Assembly (NCBI GenBank): GCA_050732995.1
Contig: JBOHSA010000129.1
Span: 1 to 14,820, forward strand
DNA: 14,820 nt
DNA from: JBOHSA01 sp050732995
GTDB taxonomy: Bacteria; Gemmatimonadota; Gemmatimonadetes; Gemmatimonadales; GWC2-71-9
Direction of reading: 5' to 3'
Position 1 is the stretch's first letter, and each line of letters opens with the position of its first letter. Shown one piece after another: positions 1 through 9,040 of the stretch. Position numbers and translations under genes: made by a program. The notes under the pieces are model-generated. The model saw only the letters and a program-made list of their open reading frames with translations. It was not told the origin of the DNA and did not search any database.

Positions 1-10
1 CCCCCCCCCC
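1..10. repeat. Poly-C run at left window edge
   Basis: The first ten bases are all C. On the minus strand they add three glycine codons to the end of the truncated glycosyltransferase-like frame, straight after Trp-Leu. The run touches the window edge, and read outward from the interior it is poly-G, like the run at the other end. It is probably an assembly or read-end artefact, so the last three residues of that protein should not be trusted. Confidence 0.6.
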
Positions 11-818
11 AGCCACCGCCAGTAGCCGAGATCATCGGGGTTGGTCGACACGGGGCCGCGCCCGATCCAGGTCGCGAGCAGGCCTTCCCAGGCCACGAGG
101 GGGATGAGCATCGCCACCGCGCAGACCCCGCACTCCTTCCACCGCCGGTGCAACAGGAGGGCGACGAGCATGGCGGGCAGGAGCGCGATCCCCGCGGTGC
201 GGAACAGCGTCGTGGCCGCGAGGATCAACCCCACGCCCGCGGCCCGCCACAGCTGCGGGGGGGTGGGGGTGGGGGTGGGGGTAGGGGTGGGGGGGGCCAC
301 ATCCTCGGGCGTGGCGCGTGGGAAAAGCGGATAGGCCAGGGCGAGGCCGGCGACCCAGCCGAGCACCAAATAGGGCTCGGTGAGCGTGATGTTGAAGTAC
401 TGAATCGTCGGGTCCAGCACCAGCGGCCCCACGGCCAGAACGGCCAGGGGCCACGGCGATACGCCGAGGCGGCGGCGGCCGACGGACCACACGAGCGCGG
501 CCGCCACGCCGGTTGCGGCGACGTTCACGACGCCGATGGTCGCCCGGACGGCACTTAGGGTTCCGCCCAGCGCCCAGGGCAGCGCGAGCAGCAGGGGGAG
601 TCCCGGCGGGTAACGCGTGTGCACCGGCTCGCCGACGAGGTGCACCGACCGGTACCCCTCGCCGCCCGCGATCGCCTTGCCGAGCACCGCGTACACGCCG
701 TCATCGTTGAGCGCGCCCACGAGGAAGCTGCCCGAGAGGCGAAAGAGGAGGTGGAGGACGACGACGACGAGCCCGACGCCCGCGGCCTCGAGCGCGCCGT
801 CCCAGCGCCGGGCGTCCG

Positions 819-822
<4 letters not shown>
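1..822 (-). CDS. GT-C-type membrane glycosyltransferase-like protein, partial
   Basis: The frame starts at a GTG (820-822) and runs off the left edge, giving the first 274 residues. It begins MTDARRWDG, followed by a hydrophobic segment (about 15-34). A first loop then carries Asn-Asp-Asp (39-41, NDDGVYAVLGKAIAGGEGY) and HTRYPPGLPLLL (about 68-79). This acidic pair followed by a Tyr-Pro-Pro-Gly entry into the next helix is the usual start of the ArnT/PMT-like GT-C family, which transfers sugars from polyprenyl-phosphate carriers outside the inner membrane. More hydrophobic segments lie near 75-113, 121-165 and 195-250. The start codon shares its last two bases with the stop of the response regulator gene (GTGA), and a GGAGG lies 9 nt upstream, so the two are probably co-translated. 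A link to pilin or surface glycosylation is a guess from context. Family assignment is moderately sure; substrate is unknown. Confidence 0.72.
257..296 (+). repeat. GGGGGT hexamer tract coding a Thr-Pro repeat
   Basis: About five copies of a GGGGGT-like hexamer (one reads AGGGGT) lie between longer G runs. In the minus-strand glycosyltransferase-like gene they encode alternating Thr-Pro (residues about 178-189), forming a stiff hydrophilic linker between two membrane segments. The hexamer length keeps the frame whatever the copy number, so the linker could vary in length between strains. The plus strand here has G-quadruplex-forming potential. Confidence 0.75.
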
Positions 823-2236
<1,414 letters not shown>

Positions 2237-2240
<4 letters not shown>

Positions 2241-3904
2241 GCGGCTTCCTCTCTTCTGCGGGAGGCCGGGAAGTAGACCGTGAAGGTGGTCCCCTGCCCC
2301 ACCGTGGTATCCACGAGCACGAGGCCGCGATGGGCCTCCACGGCGCGCTGGACGATGGCCAGTCCCAGGCCGGTGCCGCCCACGCGCCCGCTGACGAACG
2401 GCTCGAACAGGCGGCCGCGGACGTCGTCCGGGATGCCCGGCCCGTTGTCGCTCACCTCCAGCGCGACGGGGTTCTCGATCCCCGAGCCCGCAGGCACAGC
2501 GCCGGACGCCGGCCGCCCGGTCCGCACGCGCACGCGCGCGCCGCTCCCCGTCGCCTGGAGGGCGTTGAGCACGAGGTTCGAGACGACCCGATGCAACAGG
2601 TCCTCGTCCCCCTCCATGGGCGTCGGGTCGCCGGCCAGCTCGAGGTAGGCATCGGCCGGACAGTCGGTATGCTCCCGGATCAGCCCGAGCGCCGCGCGCG
2701 CGACCTCCTGGAGATCGAGCGGCCGGCACTGGGTCACCCGGACGCGGGAGAAATCAAGGAACTCCGACAGCAGGCGGGACAGCCGATCGCTCTCCCGCAC
2801 GATCAGGCCGGTCAGGAACTTTTCGTCGGGGTTGACGCGCTTCGCGCGCGCCAGCTGCTCGACCGAGGAGCGGATCGACGCCAGCGGGTTCTTGATTTCG
2901 TGCGCCAGGCTGGACGACAGCTCCGCGACCGCCTCGAGCCGCTCGGCCCGCAGGTGCAGGGCCTCCAGCCGCTTGGAGTCGGAGATGTCGGTGAAGATGG
3001 CCGTGACGCGCGGGGGATCGTCCGGCTGCCCCGTGCCCTCCAGGGTCGTGGTCGTGACGCCGATGGGAAAGGTGCGATCCGGGCGGTGCACGGTCGCTTC
3101 GACCCGCATCAGGCGCACCCCGCGACGCGCCGTGGCGGTCACGGCCGCCCAGAACTCCGGCGCCGTCCGCGCGAGCTCGGGCATCACCGACCGCCCGAGC
3201 CAGTCTCCACTCCGCAGCCCCAGCAGCTCTTCCGCCGCCGGGTTGCAGTACAGCAGGCTGCCGGCACCGTCCACTGTCACCACGCCCGTGCGGATATTGC
3301 GCAAAACGTCGTCCGCCTCGAGCTTCACCTGCCGCACTTCGGCCGCCAGCGCCTCCCGCTCCGCGCCCATCACCGAGACCCGGCTCGCGATGTACGCCGT
3401 CACCGCCGCCACCAGCACGAACACGGCCAGCTGAATCCACACCCCCGGCGCCAGCGCCGTGTCGTGCCCGAAGAACACGTCCGCGAAGTACACCAGGCCG
3501 GCGAGCGCGGTCACCAGCGCCGTGCTGGTCGGCGGCATGAGCACCGCCGTCACCGCGATCACGAGCACGTACAGGCCCGCGAAGTCGCTCTCGGGCCCGC
3601 CCGTGATGTGCACCACGGTCGTGATCAGGGCGATGTCGAACACGGCTTGCAGGTACAGGAACGTCCAGCCCGGCCGGCGCGCCCGCACGTGCGTGTGCCA
3701 GTACGAGGCGAGGGTTACGGTCAGCGCGGCGACCAGCACGAGCGACGTGACCAGGATGTCGAGCGGCGCGGCGACCCGAATCTTCAGCGCGGCACCCAGG
3801 TAGATGGCGATGGCGAGGCACAGCCGGCCCACGTACACCGATCGCAGGAGCGCCTGGGGAGTCGGAATCGCGGAGCCCTTCGCGGTGACGCCGAGCCAGC
3901 GCAC
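2237..3904 (-). CDS. pilS: Membrane PAS-domain histidine kinase, PilS/NtrB-like
   Basis: A 555-residue sensor kinase from the GTG at 3904. Six hydrophobic segments lie between residues about 24 and 174, the architecture of PilS. A short helical linker leads to a PAS domain (about 198-309; VVTVDGAGSLLYCNPAAEELLG). Next comes a HisKA domain with phospho-acceptor His335 in SLAHEIKNPLASIRSS, then an ATPase domain with N box NLVLNALQA (443-451), G1 box DNGPGIP (486-492) and G2 box GGTGLGLAI (509-517). It should autophosphorylate and pass phosphate to the response regulator it overlaps by 4 bp. An ATG at 3952 would add 16 residues. I preferred the GTG because AAGGAG precedes it by 6 nt, the ATG has no such site, and the extra codons (TTG, TTG, TTA, TCT, GTT, GCT) do not fit the gene's GC-rich usage. 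In Pseudomonas and Myxococcus this pair controls pilA; the target here is not visible. Confidence 0.88.
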
Positions 3905-3910
3905 GATGCT

Positions 3911-3916
3911 CTCCTT
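3911..3916 (-). promoter_or_regulatory. Strong ribosome binding site deciding the kinase start
   Basis: The minus strand reads AAGGAG followed by AGCATC and then GTG. This is the best Shine-Dalgarno match near the beginning of the kinase gene and favours GTG 3904 over ATG 3952, which is preceded only by CCGCCAAATAC. Confidence 0.65.
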
Positions 3917-3958
3917 CGGAGCAACCGAAGAGGCTAACTCCAAGCTCAACATGTATTT

Positions 3959-3981
3959 GGCGGGCTGTACCGCAAGCCGCC
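3959..3981. other. Imperfect GC-rich hairpin between marR and the kinase gene
   Basis: Two 7-nt arms (GGCGG-CT with one bulged G, and AGCCGCC) flank an 8-nt loop. In the minus-strand transcript the hairpin is followed by AAATAC rather than a U run, so it is not a typical intrinsic terminator. It could separate marR transcription from the kinase operon or act as a leader structure. The role is inferred from position only. Confidence 0.3.
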
Positions 3982-4000
3982 GGGGCGGGCGCGAGCGGTA

Positions 4001-4029
4001 AGTATTGGGACTGGTGTGGCAAAATGCAA
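4001..4029 (-). promoter_or_regulatory. Candidate sigma-70 promoter for the kinase-regulator operon
   Basis: On the minus strand TTGCAT (4024-4029) and AATACT (4001-4006) are separated by 17 bp. The matches to consensus are 3 of 6 and 4 of 6, so this is a weak call. It is supported mainly by lying in the AT-richer gap after marR and before the kinase start. No -24/-12 sigma-54 promoter with correct GG-N10-GC spacing was found here. Confidence 0.3.
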
Positions 4030-4042
4030 GAAGGAGGGGCTG

Positions 4043-4513
4043 TCAGGAGCTCGCGCGGGCGCGGCGGGGAGCGCCTTCCGGGCGGGCGAGCCGCTCGAGG
4101 AGGGCGGCGCTCCGGGCGATAAGGCGTTGGTCGGCGGCCGGGAGCCGCGCCAGCTCGACCGCCAGCTTGGCGACGCGCCGCGCCCGGCCCGCCTTGAGGA
4201 GCCGCCGGCCCAGGGCCGTGGCGCGCACGCGCTGGACCCGGCGATCCGCCGGGTCGACCTCCCGCGCGATCAGCCCGTCGCGCTCCAGATCCTGGACCAG
4301 TCGCGAGATCGTGGGCAAGCGGACCTGCTCGGCCGCGGCGAGGTCGCTCATGGTGAGGGGGCCGCCGAAGACGACGACGGAGAGGGCGGAGGCGCGGGGG
4401 GCGGTCAGGCCGGAGGCCGGGTCCTCGAGCCGGAGACGACGCAGGAGGTGGATCGCCGCCGAGTGTAGCCGGTCGGCGGCGGCCACCACTGGACGACGCG
4501 GCAGGCGGGGCAT
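4043..4513 (-). CDS. MarR-family winged-helix transcriptional regulator
   Basis: A 156-residue protein with the MarR layout: helices 1-2 (about 10-50), a winged helix (about 52-100; TMSDLAAAEQVRLPTISRLV as the recognition region), a wing containing Asp-Pro-Ala-Asp-Arg-Arg (87-92), and a C-terminal helical dimer arm (103-146). The DxRxxR-type wing is typical of the family. It is divergent from the VOC gene with only 43 bp between start codons. That gap holds a perfect inverted repeat starting 7 nt before the marR start, so repression of itself and of the VOC gene is likely. No clear ribosome site precedes the ATG, so the mRNA may be leaderless. Ligand unknown; MarR proteins commonly respond to phenolic or oxidising compounds. 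It lies just upstream of the kinase gene on the same strand, and read-through is possible. Confidence 0.88.
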   Translation of the reverse strand: MPRLPRRPVVAAADRLHSAAIHLLRRLRLEDPASGLTAPRASALSVVVFGGPLTMSDLAAAEQVRLPTISRLVQDLERDGLIAREVDPADRRVQRVRATALGRRLLKAGRARRVAKLAVELARLPAADQRLIARSAALLERLARPEGAPRRARASS

Positions 4514-4519
4514 AGTAAT

Positions 4520-4540
4520 TTAGTTAGGTAAACTAACTAA
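4520..4540. promoter_or_regulatory. Inverted-repeat operator between marR and the VOC gene
   Basis: TTAGTTAG (4520-4527) and CTAACTAA (4533-4540) form perfect 8-bp arms around GTAAA. The site is strikingly AT-rich in a GC-rich window. It sits in the short divergent region, so a bound MarR dimer would cover the promoter or translation start of marR and the core promoter of the VOC gene. Size and symmetry match typical MarR sites. Binding is inferred. Confidence 0.75.
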
Positions 4541-4544
4541 TTTC

Positions 4545-4549
4545 AGGAG
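4545..4549 (+). promoter_or_regulatory. Ribosome binding site of the VOC gene
   Basis: AGGAG lies 7 nt before ATG 4557 and directly after the inverted repeat, which fixes the start of the VOC protein. Confidence 0.7.
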
Positions 4550-4556
4550 CGGCGCA

Positions 4557-4946
4557 ATGGGCCAGGCAGCGACCTTCGGACTCTCAGGCATCGGGCAGAT
4601 CATGGTCACCGTGCACGATCTCCCGCGGGCCGTCGCCTTCTACCGCGACACGCTGGGCATGCGGTTCCTGTTCGAGGTGCCGAACATGGCGTTCTTCGAC
4701 TGCGGCGGGGTCCGGCTCATGCTGGGCGTACCGGAGGCGCCGGCGTTCGATCACCCGAGCTCGATCATCTATTACCGGGTGGACGACATCCGCGCCGCCC
4801 ACGCCGCGTTGGCGGGGCGCGGGGTGCGGTTCGAGAACGAGCCGCATCTCGTCGCCCGCCTCCCCGATCACGAGCTGTGGCTGGCCTTCTTCCGGGACGT
4901 CGACGCCAATCTGCTCGCGCTGATGAGCGAGGTGCGCCCGCGGTAG
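4557..4946 (+). CDS. VOC-superfamily (glyoxalase/bleomycin-resistance fold) protein
   Basis: A 129-residue protein holding one VOC module pair. The first half has QIMVTVHDLPRAVAFYRDTLGM (14-35) and the second has YYRVDDIRAAHAALAGRGV (72-90), ending with LAFFRDVDANLLALMSEV (109-126). Single-domain VOC proteins usually dimerise and bind a divalent metal to act on small, often electrophilic, substrates. Two customary ligand positions differ here: Gln14 replaces the usual His, and Ala121 replaces the usual Glu of an IELM-type ending, although Glu125 follows closely. Metal binding and enzymatic activity are therefore uncertain, and a binding or sequestering role is possible. It is the only plus-strand gene here, divergent from marR and convergent with pilC with a single base between stop codons. 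Regulation by the neighbouring MarR protein is likely. Substrate unknown. Confidence 0.87.
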   Translation: MGQAATFGLSGIGQIMVTVHDLPRAVAFYRDTLGMRFLFEVPNMAFFDCGGVRLMLGVPEAPAFDHPSSIIYYRVDDIRAAHAALAGRGVRFENEPHLVARLPDHELWLAFFRDVDANLLALMSEVRPR

Positions 4947-4947
4947 C

Positions 4948-6153
4948 CTACTGGACCGCGTTCACCATATCGAAGATCGGGAGGTACATGGCCACCACCA
5001 TGCCGCCCACGATCACGCCGAGCACGACGATCATGATCGGCTCCATGAGCGACAGCAGGGCGCTCACGGCGGCGTCGACCTCGTCGTCGTAGAAGTCGGC
5101 GATCTTCGTGAGCATCTCGTCCAGGCCGCCCGTCTGCTCGCCCACCGCGATCATGGAGATCACCATGGGCGGGAACACCTTGGACTTCTGCAGCGGGGCG
5201 GCGATCGTCTCGCCGCCCGCGATCGACGCGCGGGACTCCATCACGGCGTTGTGGATCACCATGTTCCCCGCGGTGCGGGCGGTGATCTCGAGGCCGTCCA
5301 GGATCGACACGCCGGACGAGATGAGCGTGCCCAGCGTGCGCGTGAAGCGGGAGACCGCCGACTTGCGCAGCAGGTCGCCGAGCACCGGCAGGCGCAGGAG
5401 CAGGTGGTCGATCTGGAGCTTTCCCGCGGGTGACTTGTAGTAGCGGTTGAGCGCGAAGACGCCGAACCCCATGCCGCCGAGGATCGCCCACCAGTAGCTC
5501 GTGAGCAGGCTGCTGAGCCCGATCACGATCCGGGTCGGCAGCGGCAGCTCGAGGTTCACGGAGGCGAACATGGTTTGGAACGTCGGGATCACGAAGATGA
5601 GCAGCACCGCGATGGCGATGAACGCCACCGAGAAGATGACGGCGGGATAGATCATCGCGCCCTTCACCTTGCGCACGATGGCGTCGTTCTTTTCCAGGAA
5701 CTGGGCGAGCCGCAGGAGGATGGTATCGAGAATGCCGCCTGCCTCGCCCGCCGCCACCATGTTGACGTACAGGTCCGAGAAGGCGCGGGGGTGTTTGCGC
5801 AGCGCGTCGGCGAGGGTGTGGCCGCTTTCCACGTCGTACACCACCGTCCGGGTGATCTCGGAGAGCAGCTTGTTCTCGGTCTGCTGCGCCAGGATGTCGA
5901 GCGCCTGCACCAGCGGCAGCCCCGAGTTGATCATGGTGGCGAACTGGCGTGTGAAGATCACGACGTCGCGCGTCTTCACGCCGGGTTGGAACAGCGCCGC
6001 CAGGCCCGGGCCTTTGGTCGGCTGCTTGACCTGGACCACCACCAGGCGGTTCTTCCGCAGGTGGGCGATGACGTCATCCCGGCTCGGGAGGTCGATCCTG
6101 TCCTGGACGAGCTCGCCTTTCAGCGTGCGCGCGGTGTATTCGAAGACCGGCAT
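4948..6153 (-). CDS. pilC: Type IV pilus inner-membrane platform protein PilC
   Basis: A 401-residue T2SSF/GspF-family protein of normal length. The N-terminal segment MPVFEYTARTLKGELV is typical. Two T2SSF repeats follow, at about 66-188 (FTRQFATMINSGLPLVQALDIL) and about 269-391 (RFTRTLGTLISSGVSILDGLE), each holding a GE-TGG-type motif (GEAGG 136-140, GEQTGGLDEML 338-348). Membrane helices lie near 170-190, 218-236 and 371-391. PilC is the platform on which PilB and PilT ATPases act to insert or remove pilins. GGGAG lies 7 nt before the ATG. The gene follows pilT by 22 bp, so the order pilB-pilT-pilC forms one operon. Its stop codon is one base from the VOC stop, leaving no room for a separate terminator. 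Confidence 0.96.
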   Translation of the reverse strand: MPVFEYTARTLKGELVQDRIDLPSRDDVIAHLRKNRLVVVQVKQPTKGPGLAALFQPGVKTRDVVIFTRQFATMINSGLPLVQALDILAQQTENKLLSEITRTVVYDVESGHTLADALRKHPRAFSDLYVNMVAAGEAGGILDTILLRLAQFLEKNDAIVRKVKGAMIYPAVIFSVAFIAIAVLLIFVIPTFQTMFASVNLELPLPTRIVIGLSSLLTSYWWAILGGMGFGVFALNRYYKSPAGKLQIDHLLLRLPVLGDLLRKSAVSRFTRTLGTLISSGVSILDGLEITARTAGNMVIHNAVMESRASIAGGETIAAPLQKSKVFPPMVISMIAVGEQTGGLDEMLTKIADFYDDEVDAAVSALLSLMEPIMIVVLGVIVGGMVVAMYLPIFDMVNAVQ

Positions 6154-6175
6154 GGCTCACTCCCCGCCGACGCGC

Positions 6176-7315
6176 CTAGCGGCGCACGGCGACCTTAGGT
6201 TGCCCGGGCGTGGCGGCGGCCGGCCCCAGCCCCTTCTCGTCTTCCAGCGGCGGCTCGCCGATCATGCGCAGGAACTCGTTGGGGTTGGAGGATACGCGGA
6301 GGCACTCCTCCTTGACCACTTCGCGCCCCACGTACAACTGGTACAGCGCGTCGTTCAACGTCTGCATGCCGAACTTCTTGCCCGCCTGCATCGACGACTC
6401 GATCTGGTGGATCTTGGAATCCCGGATGAGCGCCCGGATCGCCGGCGTGCAGACCATGATCTCGGCCGCCATCACCCGGCCCCGCCCCTTGGCTTTCTGG
6501 AGCAGGGTCTGCGTGACCACGCCTTCCAGCACGAACGCGAGCTGGGCGCGGACCTGCGACTGCTGGTGCGAGGGGAAGACGTCAATGATGCGGTTGATGC
6601 TCTCCATGGCCGAGTTGGTGTGCAGCGTGGCGAAGGCGAGGTGACCGGTCTCCGCAATGGTGAGCGCCGACTGGATCGTCTCCAGGTCGCGCATCTCGCC
6701 GATCAGCACGACGTCCGGGTCCTGCCGCAGCGCGTATTTCAGCGCGGCGGCGAAGCTGTGCGTGTCGGTGCCGATCTCGCGCTGGTTGACGATGCACTGT
6801 TGGTGCCGGTGGATGAACTCGATCGGGTCCTCCACCGTGATGATGTGTCCCTTCAGCTCCTTGTTGATCTTGTCGATCATAGCCGCGAGGGTCGTGCTCT
6901 TGCCCGAGCCCGTCGGCCCGGTGACCAGCACCAGGCCGCGGGGCTTTTCGGCGAGCTTGGCCACCACCGGCGGCAGCCCGAGGTCCTCGAACGTTTTCAC
7001 CGTGAACGGGATCTGCCGGATCACGAGGGAGACGCACCCGCGCTGCTTGAAGCAGTTGCCGCGGAAGCGCGCCAGGTTCTGGATGCCGAAGGAGAAGTCC
7101 AGCTCGTTCTCGGTCTCGAACCGCTTCTTCTGGTTCTCGGTCAGCACCGAGTAGGCGAGGGACAGCGTATCCTTGGGCGTCAGGACCTCGTCCGTGGAGG
7201 CGTTGGTGATGTCGCCGTCCACACGCAGCTTGGGACGCTCGCCCGCCACGATGTGCAGGTCCGAGGCGTCCTTTTCGATCATCTCTTCCAACAGGGCCCG
7301 CAGGTTGACCGTCAT
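6176..7315 (-). CDS. pilT: Type IV pilus retraction ATPase PilT
   Basis: A 379-residue hexameric secretion ATPase that powers pilus disassembly, twitching motility and, in competent bacteria, DNA uptake. Visible motifs are Walker A GPTGSGKS (133-140), Asp box EDPIEF (162-167), Walker B DVVLIGEMRD (201-210), His box TGHLAFATLHT (223-233) and AIRALIRDSK (292-301), the PilT-specific AIRNLIRE-type motif needed for retraction. That motif and the short N-terminal domain distinguish it from PilB. The start ATG (7313-7315) overlaps the pilB stop as ATGA, which rules out the much longer open frame upstream. The last 20 or so residues after the LRMIGEP segment form a Pro/Ala-rich tail of unknown role. 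Confidence 0.96.
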   Translation of the reverse strand: MTVNLRALLEEMIEKDASDLHIVAGERPKLRVDGDITNASTDEVLTPKDTLSLAYSVLTENQKKRFETENELDFSFGIQNLARFRGNCFKQRGCVSLVIRQIPFTVKTFEDLGLPPVVAKLAEKPRGLVLVTGPTGSGKSTTLAAMIDKINKELKGHIITVEDPIEFIHRHQQCIVNQREIGTDTHSFAAALKYALRQDPDVVLIGEMRDLETIQSALTIAETGHLAFATLHTNSAMESINRIIDVFPSHQQSQVRAQLAFVLEGVVTQTLLQKAKGRGRVMAAEIMVCTPAIRALIRDSKIHQIESSMQAGKKFGMQTLNDALYQLYVGREVVKEECLRVSSNPNEFLRMIGEPPLEDEKGLGPAAATPGQPKVAVRR

Positions 7316-9018
7316 GCGGCCGTCTCCTTGACGACTTCTTCGAGGGTGGTGATGCCCTTCTTGACCTTGACCATGCCGTCCGTCCGGAGCGTGAGCATGC
7401 CTTCCTTGACGGCGAGGTCGCGCAGCTCCTCGGTGGAGGCGCCTTTCAGGATGGCGCGCCGGACCGGGCTGGACAGCGCCATCACTTCGTAGAGCCCCTG
7501 GCGGCCCTTGTAGCCGGTCCCGTTGCAGGTGTCGCACCCCGCGCCCTTGGAGAAGGGGCCTTCGTGCCGGGCGATCCCGAACGCGTGCATCTCCTCGTCC
7601 GAGTACTGGTGCTCCTGCTTGCAGCTGCCGCAGATGCGCCGGACGAGCCGCTGGGCGACGATCAAGTTGACCGCGCTCGCCACGTTGAACGGCTCGATCC
7701 CCATGTCCACCATGCGCGTGATGGTCGAGGGCGCGTCGTTGGTGTGCAGCGTCGACAGCACCAGGTGGCCCGTGAGCGCCGCCTTGATGGCGATCGAGCC
7801 CGTCTCCAGATCCCGGATCTCGCCCACCATGATGATGTTCGGGTCCTGCCGCAGAAAGGCCTTGAGCGCGGCCGCGAACGTCATCCCCACGTCGTTTCGG
7901 ACGAGCACCTGGTTGATCCCCAACAGGTTGTACTCGACCGGATCCTCGGCGGTCATGATGTTCACTTCCATGGTGTTGATCCGCGACAGCGCCGAGTACA
8001 GCGTCGTGGTCTTGCCCGAGCCCGTCGGACCGGTCACGAGCACCATCCCGTACGGGTTCAGGATCGCTTTCAACAAGTCGGCCTCGGCCTTGGGCTCGAA
8101 GCCGAACTTGGACAGGTCGAGCGTCAGGTTCCCCTTGTCGAGGATCCGGAGCACGATCTTTTCGCCGAACAGCACCGGCAGGGTGGACACGCGGAAATCG
8201 ATCACGCGCGCGCCCATTTTCAGCTTGATGCGGCCGTCCTGGGGCACCCGGCGCTCGGCGATATTGAGCTGCGCCAGGATCTTGACGCGCGAGGTCAGCG
8301 CCGCGCGCATCTTCACCGGCGGCTTCATGACCTCCTGCAGGACCCCGTCCACCCGGTAGCGCACGCGCATCTCGTGCTCGAACGGCTCGATGTGGATGTC
8401 GGACGCCCCGCGCTTCACCGCATCGGTCATGAGGCCGTTGATCAGTTTCACGACGGGGGCGTCGTCCGCCAGATCCTGCGCCTTCACGTCCTCGTCCTGC
8501 GCCTCCGCTAGGACCTCGACGTCCGCCTCGTCCTCCACGCTCTTGAGCAGACTCTGCAGCTGCGCGTCGGATTGCTGGTAATAGCGGTCGATCGCATTGC
8601 GGAGCGTGTACTCGCCGGCGATCACCGGGAACACGTCGCACCGGGTGATGAACTTGATGTCTTCGATCGCCGTGACGTTGTTGGGGTCGGCGATCGCGAT
8701 CGTCAACGTGCGCCCTTCCCGCTTGAGCGGCAGGACGGTGTGTTTCACGGCGATGTCGGGGGGCAGGAGCTTGATGATCTTGGGGTCCACCTCGAAGCGG
8801 GAGAGGTCGACCGCCGGCATCCGGTATTGCCGGGCCAGCATCTTGGTGACCTCGGTCTCCTCGATGAAGCCCAGCTTGACCAGCGTGTATCCCAGCCGCA
8901 TGCCCGAGCTTTTCTGCTCCAGGAGCGCCTTTCTCAGCTGCTCCGGGGAGATCAGCCCCTCGCGTACCAGGATATCGCCCAGCTTGTCGGGCGTGACCGC
9001 TGCCGTCGCCGTACGCAA
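7312..9018 (-). CDS. pilB: Type IV pilus extension ATPase PilB with MshEN domain
   Basis: A 568-residue GspE/PilB-family ATPase from TTG 9018. Residues about 12-75 hold two tandem MshEN motifs (KLGDILVREGLI...ALLEQ and RLGYTLVKLGFI...LARQ), known in MshE to bind cyclic di-GMP. The ATPase core has Walker A GPTGSGKT (330-337), Asp box EDPVEY (358-363), Walker B NIIMVGEIRD (394-403), His box TGHLVLSTLHT (416-426) and a zinc-binding Cys463/466/495/498 set. It drives pilin polymerisation. An ATG at 9168 would add 50 residues. I chose TTG because the added part overlaps the comEA 3' end and a good promoter, and because the MshEN domain begins a few residues after it. The TTG lacks a strong ribosome site, so the start is the weakest point of this call. 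Confidence 0.94.
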   Translation of the reverse strand: MRTATAAVTPDKLGDILVREGLISPEQLRKALLEQKSSGMRLGYTLVKLGFIEETEVTKMLARQYRMPAVDLSRFEVDPKIIKLLPPDIAVKHTVLPLKREGRTLTIAIADPNNVTAIEDIKFITRCDVFPVIAGEYTLRNAIDRYYQQSDAQLQSLLKSVEDEADVEVLAEAQDEDVKAQDLADDAPVVKLINGLMTDAVKRGASDIHIEPFEHEMRVRYRVDGVLQEVMKPPVKMRAALTSRVKILAQLNIAERRVPQDGRIKLKMGARVIDFRVSTLPVLFGEKIVLRILDKGNLTLDLSKFGFEPKAEADLLKAILNPYGMVLVTGPTGSGKTTTLYSALSRINTMEVNIMTAEDPVEYNLLGINQVLVRNDVGMTFAAALKAFLRQDPNIIMVGEIRDLETGSIAIKAALTGHLVLSTLHTNDAPSTITRMVDMGIEPFNVASAVNLIVAQRLVRRICGSCKQEHQYSDEEMHAFGIARHEGPFSKGAGCDTCNGTGYKGRQGLYEVMALSSPVRRAILKGASTEELRDLAVKEGMLTLRTDGMVKVKKGITTLEEVVKETAA

Positions 9019-9040
9019 CTCGTTGCGGGGGAAGAGCCTA

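Noticed and set aside
32..490. Minus-strand open frame of 152 codons at the left edge
   Set aside because: His/Arg/Pro-rich shadow of the membrane glycosyltransferase-like gene, which begins with GTG at 822 and shows clear hydrophobic segments in its own frame.
2241..2729. N-terminal extension of the response regulator into the kinase gene
   Set aside because: The added residues are out-of-frame kinase sequence. The receiver domain begins right after ATG 2240, which has its own ribosome site.
2330..3937. Long plus-strand open frame (535 codons) opposite the histidine kinase
   Set aside because: Low-information Arg/His/Gly-rich translation opposite a gene with all kinase boxes; explained by high third-position GC.
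4011..4030. Sigma-54 -24/-12 promoter (TGG...TGCA)
   Set aside because: It lies on the plus strand, pointing into the end of marR, and the GG to GC spacing is 11 rather than 10.
5669..7492. Long plus-strand open frame (607 codons) opposite pilC and pilT
   Set aside because: It is an antisense frame in GC-rich DNA with His/Arg/Asp-rich composition and no motif, while the minus strand carries unmistakable PilC and PilT motifs.
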